Of a stretch of DNA of 64,000 nucleotides, positions 9,519 through 19,798 are shown piece after piece. The position numbers and the translations under genes are program-made. The DNA comes from Blepharisma stoltei (lineage: Eukaryota > Ciliophora > Heterotrichea > Heterotrichida > Blepharismidae): contig CAJZBQ010000011.1 in assembly GCA_914767885.1 (NCBI GenBank), positions 1,426,001-1,490,000 of the forward strand, written 5' to 3'. Each line of letters begins with the position of its first letter. Position 1 is the first letter of the stretch. The notes below the pieces were generated by a model. The model had not been told where the DNA came from. It worked only from the letters and a program-made list of their open reading frames with translations, and searched no databases.

Positions 9519-12060
9519 TTATAATTGTTTATTTCCGTATATTTCTGCAACCCTGCTTTTTATGTCTTTAAGGCTTTCTAATGACTTCGCCCATTCTTTT
9601 TTATTACCCTCAGTAAGTTCTTGCATATAATTAACTTTTTTTTCGATTAAATGCTCAGCAGTGTCTATACCGTAAATTCGTTTTCGTTTTGCTCTCGTAG
9701 CTTGGAAGCCAGCGATATTTCTTCGAATATTCCCTTGCTGAATCTTAACTTCGAGTCTTGAAGAGTTTTTAGATTTTTATTCCTATAGAGAGGTCTAAGA
9801 GCTTATAAGAATCTTTCTTACCCCCCTCCGTGAGTGAGCAAAACCATTAGAAAAATCCCTTTTTTTGCCCAAAAACCCACCGTGAGTGAACAAAAATTTT
9901 TTAATAGAAAAAATTTTTTACGAAAAAAAAGTGATATATAAATGATAATTAGTATAATGAAATCTTAAGTTAATTCTGTTTAATTTTAAACAAATTGCGT
10001 TTTAAAACATAAATTTTACAAATTTAAATTAATATTGCTTCCCAATTTTTGCAAATTAGGATTTTTTTAAAATTTCGAAAACACATTTTTTCTATAAAAT
10101 TTATATATAAATTTTTTAAAAACAAAAATTAACCCCCCTCCGTGAGTGAACAAAATTTTTTTTTGTTCACCCACGGAGGGGGCGGGGAGTTAGCTTATTT
10201 TTTATATTAAAATTAGTATTTATATTTAAATTTTTACTATTATTAATTCTAATTATTATAGTAAATTCCTATAAACAACAGCTGACTGCAATACTTTAGC
10301 TGCTTCTTTTTTCAGCTCTTTTTGGAACTCCAGTCTCTCCAACAAGTTTTTCGCTTTAAACTCCCCTGTTTCTAGCTCCAGCATATTCGTGAGCGTCACA
10401 ATCATAAGTGATGTTGACAAAATCCCATAAAATGCGTTAAAAAATTCCAAAATCCTCCCAGGAAGTGTTACAGGAAACGTGTCTCCATACCCAATCGTCA
10501 AAATCGTAATAACCACATTCCACATTGCATTGTTAAAATCCCCAAAATTCTGATTTTCATTCAAACCTTCAGTAGGGTGCTCAAAAACCCTTATAGAGTA
10601 GCTAAACATCATAATTCCTATAAGCAAAATAGAGCTCACAAACTGCCAAGGCGAGTTTTTCATGATTCCTTTGATGAAGAATTCTGTATTTCCATATGTC
10701 CCGTTCATTTTGCATACCCTTTGAGCTCTGGGAGATGTGTAATGGCTTCAGGTCACCCACAGTCTGAATAAATGGTAAACCCGACCGACTTGGATTACCG
10801 ATAATGTAGCGTTTCAGGAGTAATTTATGGTCTGGCCTGTGAATTTGCAGTCGTATTCATAGGTATATTCGTCTAAAAATCAAACAGGGTGAAAAAAATT
10901 GAATAAGCATTCTATAAAAAGAATAGGGACATATCCAGCGCTTCATAAGTTGTCGTAGCGACTATATAAAAACCTTTCTTTTCTCCATTCTAGACTTAGG
11001 ATTACTGCGAACTTGATAGGCTCCAGGTGAAGAATCAAAAGCTGCAGATATGTATCTGGGTAGGTTTTGGCTACTGGAAATAGAGATGCCTAGCAGTACT
11101 ACTTGGCCTCCTGAGCATTCCTCTATCAAGAAGCTAAGGTTTTCGGCCTGAGCCGCAGGAATAATCTATTTCCTGTAGCTATTGAAGAAAAAACCTTATC
11201 AGCCATCAGGCTTCAAGTTGCTAATTGTTAGTCGAAGAAATGCACAGTTTTCAACTCAATGATGAGACTTAAGGCGAGGAAGAGGCTATGCTGTACCTAC
11301 TTCCAGAGTTTGTGAAAATCAAGTCCCAAAACAGAGGAACCTCTGGAGATCTTTGGTCCTGCACTGCCTTAAGTAACTAACTCCATTCAAGGTCAGAATA
11401 TGACCTATAAATTATAGCAAAAACTAATAAAAATGCTGAAAGAGTAGACTTACTTACTTATTACGGGCGGGTCACGCTAAGGAGTTGCCCGAATGTTTCA
11501 GAGGACTCTGCTGGGCTTCCCCTTTCCAATTTCTGTGTGTCTTTCTTCCCTCGAGAGAAAACCATCCTAAAATTAGACTTGGGCTAGGCTCTGAACACAA
11601 CCAGAATTGCTTACCTATCATTGCTGTCCATCTCTAAAATGGCAAAACATTGCCTGACATAATTAAATATGTGCTCAAAGGTATTCAGCGAAGCCGACCG
11701 CGAAACGCTGAGACTCCATATTTATTATTCTGAAAGAGTAGACAAAGTATATAAAATCGGCATCCCTACCTCTTTATCTACATTATAATTTAATCCTGCA
11801 TCTACATCAGCTATAATTGCTCCGACAATAAACCCTGAAAATGCACATAAAGTAATAACTACCTCAGACCATTGTAAATGCAAATATCTTTTTTTGATTT
11901 TCTCTTCATCTTCTGGCTCATGGTCAAACCAGGATTTTGTTAATTTTTTTTTATAGCTTGAGGCTTCTTTAAAAGCATCAACGACATGCATCATTTTAAG
12001 CTCAATAGCATTAGAATTGCCTGATAAAGCAGCTTTTTTGTTATTTTTGCTCTGGGCCAT
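9519..12060 (-). CDS. SK-like (Ca2+-activated) K+ channel, upstream paralogue
   Basis: ATG 12060 (MAQSKNNKK) to TAA 9519, 449 codons after removing three inserts (294, 398 and 500 bp). In order: S1 (VVITLCAFSGFIVGAI), S2 (PILYTLSTLSAFLLVFAII), DLEWRKERF loop, S3-S4 with GRVYHLFRLW, the SK-type linker PRAQRVCKMNG, S5 (SSILLIGIMMFSYSIRVF), filter TIGYGD, S6 (TSLMIVTLTNML) and a calmodulin-binding-like C-terminus (LERLEFQKELKKEAAKVLQ), then a helical tail with FQATRAKRKRIYGIDTAEHL conserved in the paralogue. Read without excision the C-terminus would stop at 10256, but the conserved tail beyond the MITE shows it continues. Its interruptions are at different sites from those in the tandem copy. 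Confidence 0.87.
9772..10271 (-). other. 500-bp IES in SK1 carrying a MITE
   Basis: TA at 9770-9771 and 10270-10271. Excision joins SAVVY to KNSSRLEVKI and restores the frame into the tail conserved with SK2. Most of the insert is MITE copy 2 plus short AT-rich flanks, so here the excised unit is larger than the MITE. Confidence 0.72.
9821..10189 (+). mobile_element. BogoMITE-like MITE, copy 2 (369 bp)
   Basis: Same termini and internal motif order as copy 1, flanked by TTA (9818-9820 and 10190-10192). Nested inside the larger IES of the SK1 gene. Confidence 0.9.
10991..11388 (-). mobile_element. 398-bp insertion in SK1 with 8-bp direct repeat
   Basis: CTCCATTC lies at 10983-10990 and 11381-11388. 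Removing one copy plus the insert joins DLEW to RKERFLYSR, exactly as in the paralogue (DLEWKKERLIYSK). The insert is richer in GC than the genes, has stops in all frames and resembles none of the other repeats here. No TA lies within the shared repeat. Confidence 0.75.
11450..11743 (-). mobile_element. SINE-like element A in SK1, 14-bp target duplication
   Basis: CTGAAAGAGTAGAC is duplicated at 11436-11449 and 11730-11743. The minus-strand 3' end is a TAAG-type tail (+ strand TTACTTACTTA beside the duplication), as expected of an element copied by LINE machinery. The GC-rich body shares GTTGCCCGA and a GCTGGGCTT...CCCTTTCCAA block with the element at 25969. Excision joins the S2 helix in frame. 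Here the duplication contains a TA. Confidence 0.8.
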
Positions 12061-12374
12061 TTTAAATTTTATCACACAAATGAATTGATTTTTGAATTAA
12101 AAATATTTTGAGACCTTGGCGTTAATTATATATTTTAAAGAATCAATATTTTTTTGGGTTAATGAATTTTTTTATAAGAAATCAGGGATTTTTCTTGCAG
12201 ATTGATCAGTATTTTATATTATTTTTAAGAAGAGGAATTTTTTATCTTCCTTGGAAATTAATTTAATAATTTCTTATTATTCTTATGCATAAATAGAGTC
12301 CGTTCTTAATTAGAAAAAATTATTTTTCTGGTAATTTAATTAGGAATAATTAATGTTCTATTAATTTCTATAAC

Positions 12375-13041
12375 ATGTCTTTATCTTATCATTCTGAACA
12401 CTTGGCGTGGCAGCAGCGTATTAATCAAGAAAAAACTCGTGCAAGCGATTTCAATAAAACTTTCAGCAATTTTTCCACCTTTAACGAAGCCCTTCAAACA
12501 GGAAAAACAGTTTTTCCTAAAGCAAATCAATTAGACAAGCCTATAAATTACAACACTCTTCGCTTCAATCTTGCTTATTCTTTTGGGGGAACAAAGCCAA
12601 TACGCCATGCATTGCAAGATCAAGACGTTCGGCATAGCTTAAGTCCTTCTAAGCGAGTTACTACTGATTCATTTAATAGATCTTCTATTAAAACTGCTTC
12701 AGAGTCCCCAAGAAAAAATGCAAGCAAAGATGAATCAAGCCCTAAAAAGTTAAAGACATTATAGTATTTTAAATTAAATTAGAGACAGGCCGTTTTTTAC
12801 AAAATAAAATAATTAATTGAAAAACAAATCAATTCAGTAAAGCATAAAAGAAATTAACCCAGAACTAGCCAAGCTAGAAGAAGAATTAACTGAAATGAAA
12901 TTAAACGCAAGCAAAAGCAGTTTTCAAGATGCTGGAGATATTTATATGAGAGACCTAGAAAAGAAGCTCTCAAAAGAAAGAAAAAAGAGGATTCAGGTTG
13001 AGCTGGAAATTGAAAAAATTAAAATAGCAAGAAAATCATAA
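12375..13041 (+). CDS. Unknown basic protein with C-terminal coiled coil
   Basis: Coding is join(12375-12761, 12847-13041), 193 aa, after removal of an 85-bp TA-bounded IES. The first 129 residues are basic and Ser/Thr-rich with no recognised domain. The C-terminal 64 residues after the IES are a strongly charged heptad-like helix (LAKLEEELTEMKL, EKKLSKERKKR). Without the excision the frame would end at TAG 12762 and the coiled-coil part would be orphaned. A cytoskeletal or ciliary role is a guess only. Confidence 0.7.
12762..12846 (+). other. IES, 85 bp
   Basis: TA at 12760-12761 and 12845-12846. Excision joins KKLKTL to KEINPELAKLEEEL in frame. Confidence 0.8.
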
Positions 13042-13183
13042 ATTAATTTGCATTAAAAAGCTGAATATTAAAGATCAATTTTTCTTAAATTAACATAAGG
13101 TTTTGTGATAAAAAATTCATGAAAAGCAGCTTGCATTGAAATTTAATTAAAAATAGCCTTAAATTTGGTGAATAAATATTGCA

Positions 13184-14485
13184 ATGGAGCCAGGACTTCT
13201 TTTCACTCCTCCATCTTCAAATAAAGCTCGCAAAACTCTGCTTGCGTTATCAGGCATTCTTGGTGTGCTTTGTGTAATCTCAGTAGTTTCTTATTGCAAC
13301 CAGCCTTCTCTATCAGCTTCTGCAACAAAGCAATATCAGTTCGAAGAACAAGAATTCCAAGACTACATGAAAAGATACCACAAGCAGTATACCCCTGAAG
13401 AATATGAGAGCCGCTTCTATATATACTTTCTAAATAAATAAGTACTTTTAAATATATACTAAATGGCCTTATATAATCTGCTTTATTATTCCTAATTTTT
13501 CTATTAGAAATTTATGAAAATACAGTATATATTATAAAAAAATAAAAAAATAGCAAAAACAGCTTATTTTCACTCAAAATTCTGCCTTTATTCGCATCCA
13601 CAATTCCCTCAACAAATCCTGGACACTAGGCTACAATGAATTTACAGATCTTTCCCCAGAAGAATTTAAATCAATTTACTTACAAACCACACCAGCCCCT
13701 AGAATCCCAGCAAAGCCTTTATCTTCTTCTTTTGAAAAATCACTGAAAATCCCGCTAACTATCGATTGGAGAACACAAGGAGCTGTTACACCTGTAGGAA
13801 ACCAAGGATCTTGCAAAGGAGGCTGGGCATTTGCAGCAGCGGGCGCTATTGAAGGAGTCTGGAAAATCGCAGGAAATCCTTTAGTTGCCTTATCAAAAGA
13901 GCAGCTTGTATCTTGCTCATCATCTTATGGAGCCGACGGCTGCAATGGTGGACTTCCAGAACAAGCTTTTGAGTACGTAATCGGAAATCCTGGACTTGCT
14001 AGCGATAAGGTCTATCCTTTTAACTCCGGAAACGGAATTGTCAACAACTGTGTACCTACCTTAGCAAGCCAAACTGCAGCCTCTATATCAGGATATGCAA
14101 ATGTCGCACCAGTTGACGATCCTGCAGCTTTGAAAAACAATATTTAAATTTTTTTTTAAAAATCAAAAAAAATAAAAAAAAATTTTTAAAAAAAAATTCA
14201 GCTTTGATAGCCGCCATAACACAGCAGCCTATTGCAGTTGGTGTAGAAGCTGATCAATATGTATGGCAATACTATAAGACTGGAGTTATCACCAATAATT
14301 GTGGAACTAATATTAACCATTTTGCGTTGGTTGTAGGTTACAATAATTCAGCCCAAGTTCCTTATTACATTGTGAAGAACTCATGGGGTGCTAATTGGGG
14401 AATGAGCGGGTACTTATATATTGCAATTGGAAGTGATACAGGAGTTTGCGGAATCCAAATGCTTTCGTCTTATCCAACCTTATAA
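13184..14485 (+). CDS. Papain-family (cathepsin L-like) protein lacking the catalytic Cys
   Basis: About 367 aa after removing a 145-bp IES and a roughly 53-bp interruption. Order: N-terminal membrane anchor (residues about 18-37), I29 inhibitor prodomain (EEQEFQDYMKRYHKQY...RFYIF), then the mature fold (IDWRTQGAVTPVGNQG, GCNGGLPEQAFEYV, NHFALVVGYN, VKNSWGANWG). The active-site block reads NQGSCKGGWAF where active enzymes, including the one at 34531, read NQGQCGSCWSF: the nucleophilic Cys is Gly. The catalytic His and Asn are kept. It is therefore predicted to be a non-proteolytic pseudoenzyme, perhaps a binding or decoy protein in the endolysosomal or secretory path. The prodomain is retained, so the fold is probably still processed. 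Confidence 0.85.
13422..13566 (+). other. IES in pseudo-cathepsin, 145 bp
   Basis: TA at 13420-13421 and 13565-13566. Excision gives RFYIFTQNSAFIRIHN, matching RFKIFRDNSAYIRIFN of the intact paralogue. Confidence 0.85.
14142..14197 (+). other. Short AT-rich interruption in pseudo-cathepsin, edges uncertain
   Basis: The frame hits TAA at 14145 and resumes at about 14198 (SALIAAITQQPIAVGV). Family spacing favours removal of 53 bp with a TT boundary. A 32-bp TA-bounded excision (14141/14173) is also in frame but would leave a Lys-rich insert. Confidence 0.55.
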
Positions 14486-14788
14486 GTTAACTTCAATTTC
14501 GTTAATTTAGATTTATAATTCTTTATTAAATTTGATATTAGCATAATAAACTAATTGCATATGCTATTTAAGATTGTTGTATACATAATAGTAATTTTAA
14601 AGTACTATGGAATACATATAAGGATAAAATATTGAGGATGGTCAGTTATTGAAAGAACTATTTAGTATATTTTAAGCTGAAAAATAGCCTGAAAATAATA
14701 AAATTATGAATACTAATGCAAATCTCATATATTTTCACAAATTGAAAAAAATAAAAAATTATCTAAATAATTATGAGGAGAAGTCTTA

Positions 14789-15110
14789 TTCCCTGTGAGC
14801 GAATAAGAAAACTTTGCTCGCTTATAGACGGGGTTAATTTTTAATTTATAAATAAATTTTATTTTTTGTTCAAAATTTAAAAAATTGCAATTCGAAATAA
14901 TTTTGAAGCAAATATTAATTTAATTTATTAAATTTATTTTTAAAATTCAAGCTGTTTAAAATTAAACAGAATTATCTAGAGTTTGATTATAACATTATCT
15001 CTTATATATCAAAATAATTTATCATAAAAAAATTTTTGTTCGCTCAAGGAGGTTGGGCTTCTGGGCAAAAAATAGGGATTTCTAATGGTTTTGTTCACTC
15101 ATGAGGGGAG
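14789..15110 (-). mobile_element. MITE copy 3 (322 bp), degraded, reverse orientation
   Basis: Flanked by TTA (14786-14788 and 15111-15113). The right end keeps GGGGAG and TTTTGTTCACTCATGAG and the left end CCCTGTGAGCGAA. Intergenic. Confidence 0.75.
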
Positions 15111-15379
15111 TTAGTGTCAAATCAATTGACGGATCTGTAGCCTCTTTCTCACAAAATACCCCAATTTTAAATTACCTACTAGAAAGAAACCAGAAGAAAA
15201 GAATAAATTCGGCTTTATGTCAAATGACTTTGTATTTTTAATTGAGCGACATTTACTAGGGGAAAATTTGTATGAAGAATTTTGATAGTCCGACAAAACG
15301 TAAAATCTCGGTCAAGTAGTACACTATTTAAAAATTTGCGATCAAATTTTCTTCATGAAATACACACTATTAAAAGCAT

Positions 15380-16434
15380 ATGATTATTAGACCTGCGCCC
15401 ATAAATTCAACTAGCCAATGAGATGGATTCATGCTTAAAAAGTTAGAAAACGGCCAAGAAAATACTCGAAGGATTAAATCCCCTCAGAGATGAAAAGAAT
15501 TCACAAACGGTATAAGAACAGTCGACCCAACCTACCCAGTGCAAGAAGACAAACCAATCACAAACCCAAAATCTGTGAAAAACCTAAACTCAGGAAACTT
15601 GACACAAATGATTTTTCAAGGGCATTCTAAAGATGAACTAGGGAATATGCATAAGCAAGTATTAAAGGAAGGGAAAAGAGTCCATAATAACGCAAACAGC
15701 AGTGAAGATTATGTTGAAAAAAGTATTGTTGATACCTATAATAATTTATAATAAATAGGCTATTTATCTAAAAAAAATAATTATTTAAATAAAAATAATA
15801 AATTGGGATATATACTATAGTAATTTAAATAGGCAAAAAATATTTATTTTATTAAAATATTAAATTCAATAGAATTCTATATAAAAAGAAAAATTTTTAT
15901 TTTGGCAGCAATAATAAAACTGAAAAAAGATTAAGAAGAGAAAATTCAATCAGCGTCGATAAGAAACAAAGCCAAATTACTACGATACCAGGACCACATA
16001 AACCATTCTATGAAAGACCTCAAACTGTTAAAGTTAAACGTGATTTTATATCACAGATATCAGAGCTTCCAGGCTCTTTAAAAAGCTCTGAGCCAGATTT
16101 AGATTCTTATAATCCTTGGATTAAATTGTCAAGGCAAACCATAACCTCGGTCGAAAGTGAAAAAATTTATGGGACTCCTAGAGCAAGAAATGGACCAAAA
16201 CGAGAAATTTTACCAGGGAATATTCAACATTTTTCTAGCTATAGTTCAATAGGAGAACAAATTGAAGTATTTTTTATATAGTTTCATCCACATTACAAAG
16301 GCAAATTAACAGATAAAGAAGCGTCCAAAAGACTGCTCAGCCCAAGTCGTATGGAAGATTCAGGGTTTACTAAAAGAAGTAAGCCAGAAAACGCTAGAGA
16401 TATGTTCAGGAGCTCTATATCAATTTTAGGCTAA
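15380..16434 (+). CDS. Unknown basic protein; 15-nt intron and one IES
   Basis: Start ATG 15380 (MIIRPAPINS). A 161-bp IES (15739-15899) and a 15-nt intron (16267-16281, GTATTTTTTATATAG) are removed to give 292 aa ending at TAA 16434. The intron is shown by an in-frame stop at its 3' end with the frame continuing as I-E-F-H-P-H-Y. TGA is Trp in SQWDG and QRWKE. The protein is rich in Ser, Pro, Lys and Arg, lacks a known domain and looks disordered. I do not recognise a homologue. Confidence 0.7.
15739..15899 (+). other. IES, 161 bp
   Basis: TA at 15737-15738 and 15898-15899. Excision joins DTY to FGSNNKTEKR in frame; the total coding length is then divisible by three. Confidence 0.7.
16267..16281 (+). 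other. 15-nt spliceosomal intron
   Basis: GTATTTTTTATATAG, flanked by coding sequence on both sides. The size equals that known for heterotrich introns (15-16 nt). Confidence 0.8.
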
Positions 16435-16528
16435 TTACTAAATTAATCAGAATCTCTACTAAATTATTTCTCTTTATTTTGATAAATCATCTAAATCTTC
16501 CCATTAAAAATTAGCTCTTTATTATTAA

Positions 16529-17908
16529 ATGGAGGAATTTTTTCAACACAAACAAATTCTGTTAGAGAATGATCAAAAGGACTTTAATTTTTTATCCCCA
16601 ACTGATATTGAATTGCAAGCATCCCAAAAATTCAATTGATTAAAAAATGATTTTTTAGCAAATTTCACTATAGAAGAAATGCTTGATTATTGAGATGTCA
16701 AAGATTCAGTTATTCACACAAAGCTCTTTGAAGTATTGAAAAAAATGCCAAAAGGAGCTTTATTGCACATTCATAGCAGTACAATGATGCACTCCCAAGA
16801 GTTTATAGATTTTTTGAAATCTGACTCACAAATTTATGTGCAATTAATAGATGAGAAAATAATTTTATTACCAAATTTTATTGAAAATTCAGTCCCATTA
16901 TCCGAATTTTTAAAAATTGATGGGAATGAAAAAGCTTTATTAGACTCACTAGAAATGACACGAGGAACTTCAATGGGCTTGCCTAGCGAGCGTTGGATTA
17001 AATTTGGTCAACTTTTTTCTACTTCAGCAAAATTATTTAGCGAAAAAAGATTCCGAGAAAATTATTTTAACTTGGCATATTCTCAATTATATGAAGACAA
17101 CATCCAAAGGGTAGAAATAAGGACTAACTTCGGGAGAACTGGCTATATTGATAACGGAAGAATTCTGACTATTGATGAAGCTGCAGAATCATTTAAAACT
17201 GCCACTGATAGATTTCGGTCTATTCATAATGATTTTTCTAGCGGGTTTATTATAGCTTGCCATAAACTTTTGTCTCGTCAAAAAGTTATAGAAGCTGCTG
17301 AAGATGCCTTGAGGCTTCATTTATTATACCCAGATTTTATTTTAGGATTTGACATAGTAGGTGAAGAAGAACAATATAATGAAACAGAAGAAATTTATGA
17401 ATGTGTTTACCAGGTAAAAAGCAAAGCCAAAGAAAATGGGCAAGATTTTCCTATGTTTTTTCATGCTGGAGAAGTAGTAAGCAAGCATGCTCCGACTATT
17501 TATGATGCTTTTGTACTGGAAAGCAAGAGGATTGGCCATGGAATTTCTTTGATCAAGCACCCAGTCCTTATGCAGATTGCAAAAACTAAAAAAATTACTA
17601 TAGAGTGCTGCCCTATTAGTAATATGCTGCTTGGGTATGTGAGAGATTTAAGGGTTCACGCAGGCCTTGCCTATTTAAATCAAGGTCTTTCAGTCGCTAT
17701 TGGCTCAGATGCACCTGGATTATTTGGGTATAGAGGAGTTACACATGATTGGTTGTGGATTTGCATATTATGGGGAATTGATTTAATGCAGGTTAAAAGA
17801 TTGGTAAAAAATAGCATTGATGGGTGTACAGAACCTGATGAAACTAGAAGAATTTGGGAGCCGAAATGGGCTGAATTCGTTAATTATTTAGCTAATTTAG
17901 AGATTTAA
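16529..17908 (+). CDS. Adenosine deaminase-like protein (ADA/ADGF family)
   Basis: ATG 16529 to TAA 17908, 459 aa with no interruption; TGA at 16637 and 16693 are Trp. Metal and catalytic motifs: HIH in GALLHIHSS (first zinc ligands), HAGE in FFHAGEVV, GHG in RIGHGIS, then SDAPG. The family turns adenosine to inosine with a zinc ion. The last motif is normally SDDP; the first Asp (zinc ligand) is present but the second is Ala here, and that residue normally contacts the purine. Length and the KGALLHIHSS block point to the ADGF/ADA2-like branch, yet no signal peptide is apparent. Activity on adenosine is therefore uncertain. Confidence 0.85.
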
Positions 17909-18028
17909 TTATATTTTAGTATAAATTAAATTTGTTTTCATCGTCTTGACATAAAAAATTAATTATCTATTATATTTAATAATAGAAATTCACAATTTAT
18001 ACATTATTTCATAGAAGACTAATTAAAA

Positions 18029-19421
18029 ATGTCTAGATATTTCGGAAAACTTAAAGATTACCTATATGGCTACTCCAATTGCAGCACCCCAGAACCAGAG
18101 CCCACTCCTTCCGAAAATTCCAAAAAAGAAGAAGCCGAGCCTATAATTTTTGATGAAATGGAAAATCCTGCTCTAATTGAGCAAATGCGTAAACATCCCT
18201 TACGTCCTACAAGAAATAAAATGGTGACTTTGAACGAAATGGCACTCCCTATGGAGCAGAAGTTGAAAGCAGGGCCTCTGTCTCTTTTTGAAGTAGGTCT
18301 TTAGGTTATGAGATGCCTTGCCGAGCAGATAAGTTGTGTTTCTCGAGGATTTCCAGTCTCTGAGAGATGGGCTAGACAGATTTGCCTACCACATTGTCTT
18401 TCCTCATTGGGGATTGAGGTACTCTCATGTGGCTCTGCCCTAGGGAGCTGATCCTTGGGTATGTGGTTCAGATCGGAAATCCAAAATAGCGAGATTTTTT
18501 GAGCCAAGATGGGCGATGGCTAATAGTTTTATCCGCTTATGGCCAGTAAAATCATTTAAATTACGTCCTTCAAGCTTCGAAGCTCTTGTGCAGCCTCTTA
18601 AAATGGCTACAATGGTAGAGCCATTAGAAGGTTTTAAATGTGACTTTGGCATTGGGCTTTCTCCTCATTTATCAATACAAAACTCAATCACTTTGAATCA
18701 AGGCCCAGGAGGCAATTATGAGGCCAATTTTATGTATGTAGGAGGCCAAATGGCCAATGCTTATGACTATATATCTCCAAGCCCTTTTCTAATGGCCAGA
18801 GTTACACCTGGAAGCGGAAAACAAGATATTAAAGCAATTTTTAAAGGAGAAAATGATATGGAATACAGACTTACAGCTAATTATATGCCGGAATACCAAA
18901 AAGATGGCCAAGTTATGTTAGAAGTCGACAAATCTGGAGAAGATTATGTCGCAGGCTTCAAATTTGGCATCGCTGGTGAGCTTTTTTCATATCATTACAC
19001 ACAAAGTTTGACGAAAAATCTTGTAGCAGGCATTGATGTAATGAGTATGCTGAAACCTCGCTCAGTGGTCTTGTTCAGCTATGGAGGAAAATATACCTTT
19101 GGATCCACATCTTATTATTTCCAACATTTTGCGCCTGCCGGAATCTACCAGTTTGGTGCCTTAATAAAGTCTACCAATAATATAACTTATACTACAGAGC
19201 TGAATTACAGCAAAATGGGACAAGAAAACTTTGAATTTGTAGGAGGGATTAGTATAAGGTTTAGCAGAGCCAAAATGAATGCTCAATTTAAGAGCTCTGG
19301 AGTTGTCTCAGCCGTATTAACCCAAGTGATAAACCCAATTATCAGAATTAGCTTACATTCAGAAATGGATTTAGCAAAAGGAGGACAGAAGTTTGGGATT
19401 GGGGTAGCTGTAGGGCAATAA
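18029..19421 (+). CDS. TOM40: Mitochondrial import channel Tom40-like
   Basis: N-terminal part 18029-18293 (MSRYFGKLKDYLYGY, Pro/Glu-rich, then a GPLSLFE motif) joins the C-terminal part from 18583 (ALVQPLKM...EGFKCDFGIGLSPHLSIQNSI). Tom40 proteins have the pattern GPxxYE-x14-FEGxRFDF followed by a 19-strand beta-barrel; the C-terminal part here shows alternating strands and ends IRISLHSEMD...KFGIGVAVG as expected. With a 289-bp insert removed it is 367 aa, close to usual Tom40 length. It would form the preprotein pore in the outer mitochondrial membrane. An alternative TA-bounded excision (253 bp) keeps frame but adds 12 residues inside the conserved spacing. Confidence 0.8.
18294..18582 (+). 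mobile_element. 289-bp GC-rich insertion in Tom40 gene
   Basis: Bounded by GAAG (18290-18293 and 18579-18582; TTTGAAG against TTCGAAG). The insert has a base composition unlike the gene for most of its length and ends in AT-rich sequence. A TA pair (18294-18295 and 18547-18548) gives a shorter in-frame excision, so the true boundary is open. Confidence 0.6.
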
Positions 19422-19459
19422 TTTAAATAATATAAGTTACAGAAATATTTAATTTCTAA

Positions 19460-19791
19460 ATCCCCCCTCCGTGAGTGAACAAAGCCATTAGAAAAATCCC
19501 TATTTTTTTGCCCAAAAACCCACCCTCCGTGAGTGAACAAAAATTTTGATATATAAATGATAATTAGTATAATGAAATCTAGAGCTAATTCTGTTTAATT
19601 TTAAACGAATTGCTTTTTAAAACATAAATTTTATAAATTAAATTAATATTTGTTTTCCAATTTGAGTGAATTAGGATTTTTTTAAATTTCGAATATTTTT
19701 TTATAAAATTTATATATAAATTTTTTAAAAAAAAATTAACCCCCCTCCGTGAGTGAACAAAATTTTTTTGTTCACTCACGGAGGGGGGGAG
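19460..19791 (+). mobile_element. BogoMITE-like MITE, copy 4 (332 bp)
   Basis: Flanked by TAA (19457-19459 and 19792-19794). Full set of internal motifs is present, with the hairpin right end. It sits between the Tom40 stop and the next start codon, only 7 bp before ATG 19799. Confidence 0.9.
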
Positions 19792-19798
19792 TAAGAAA

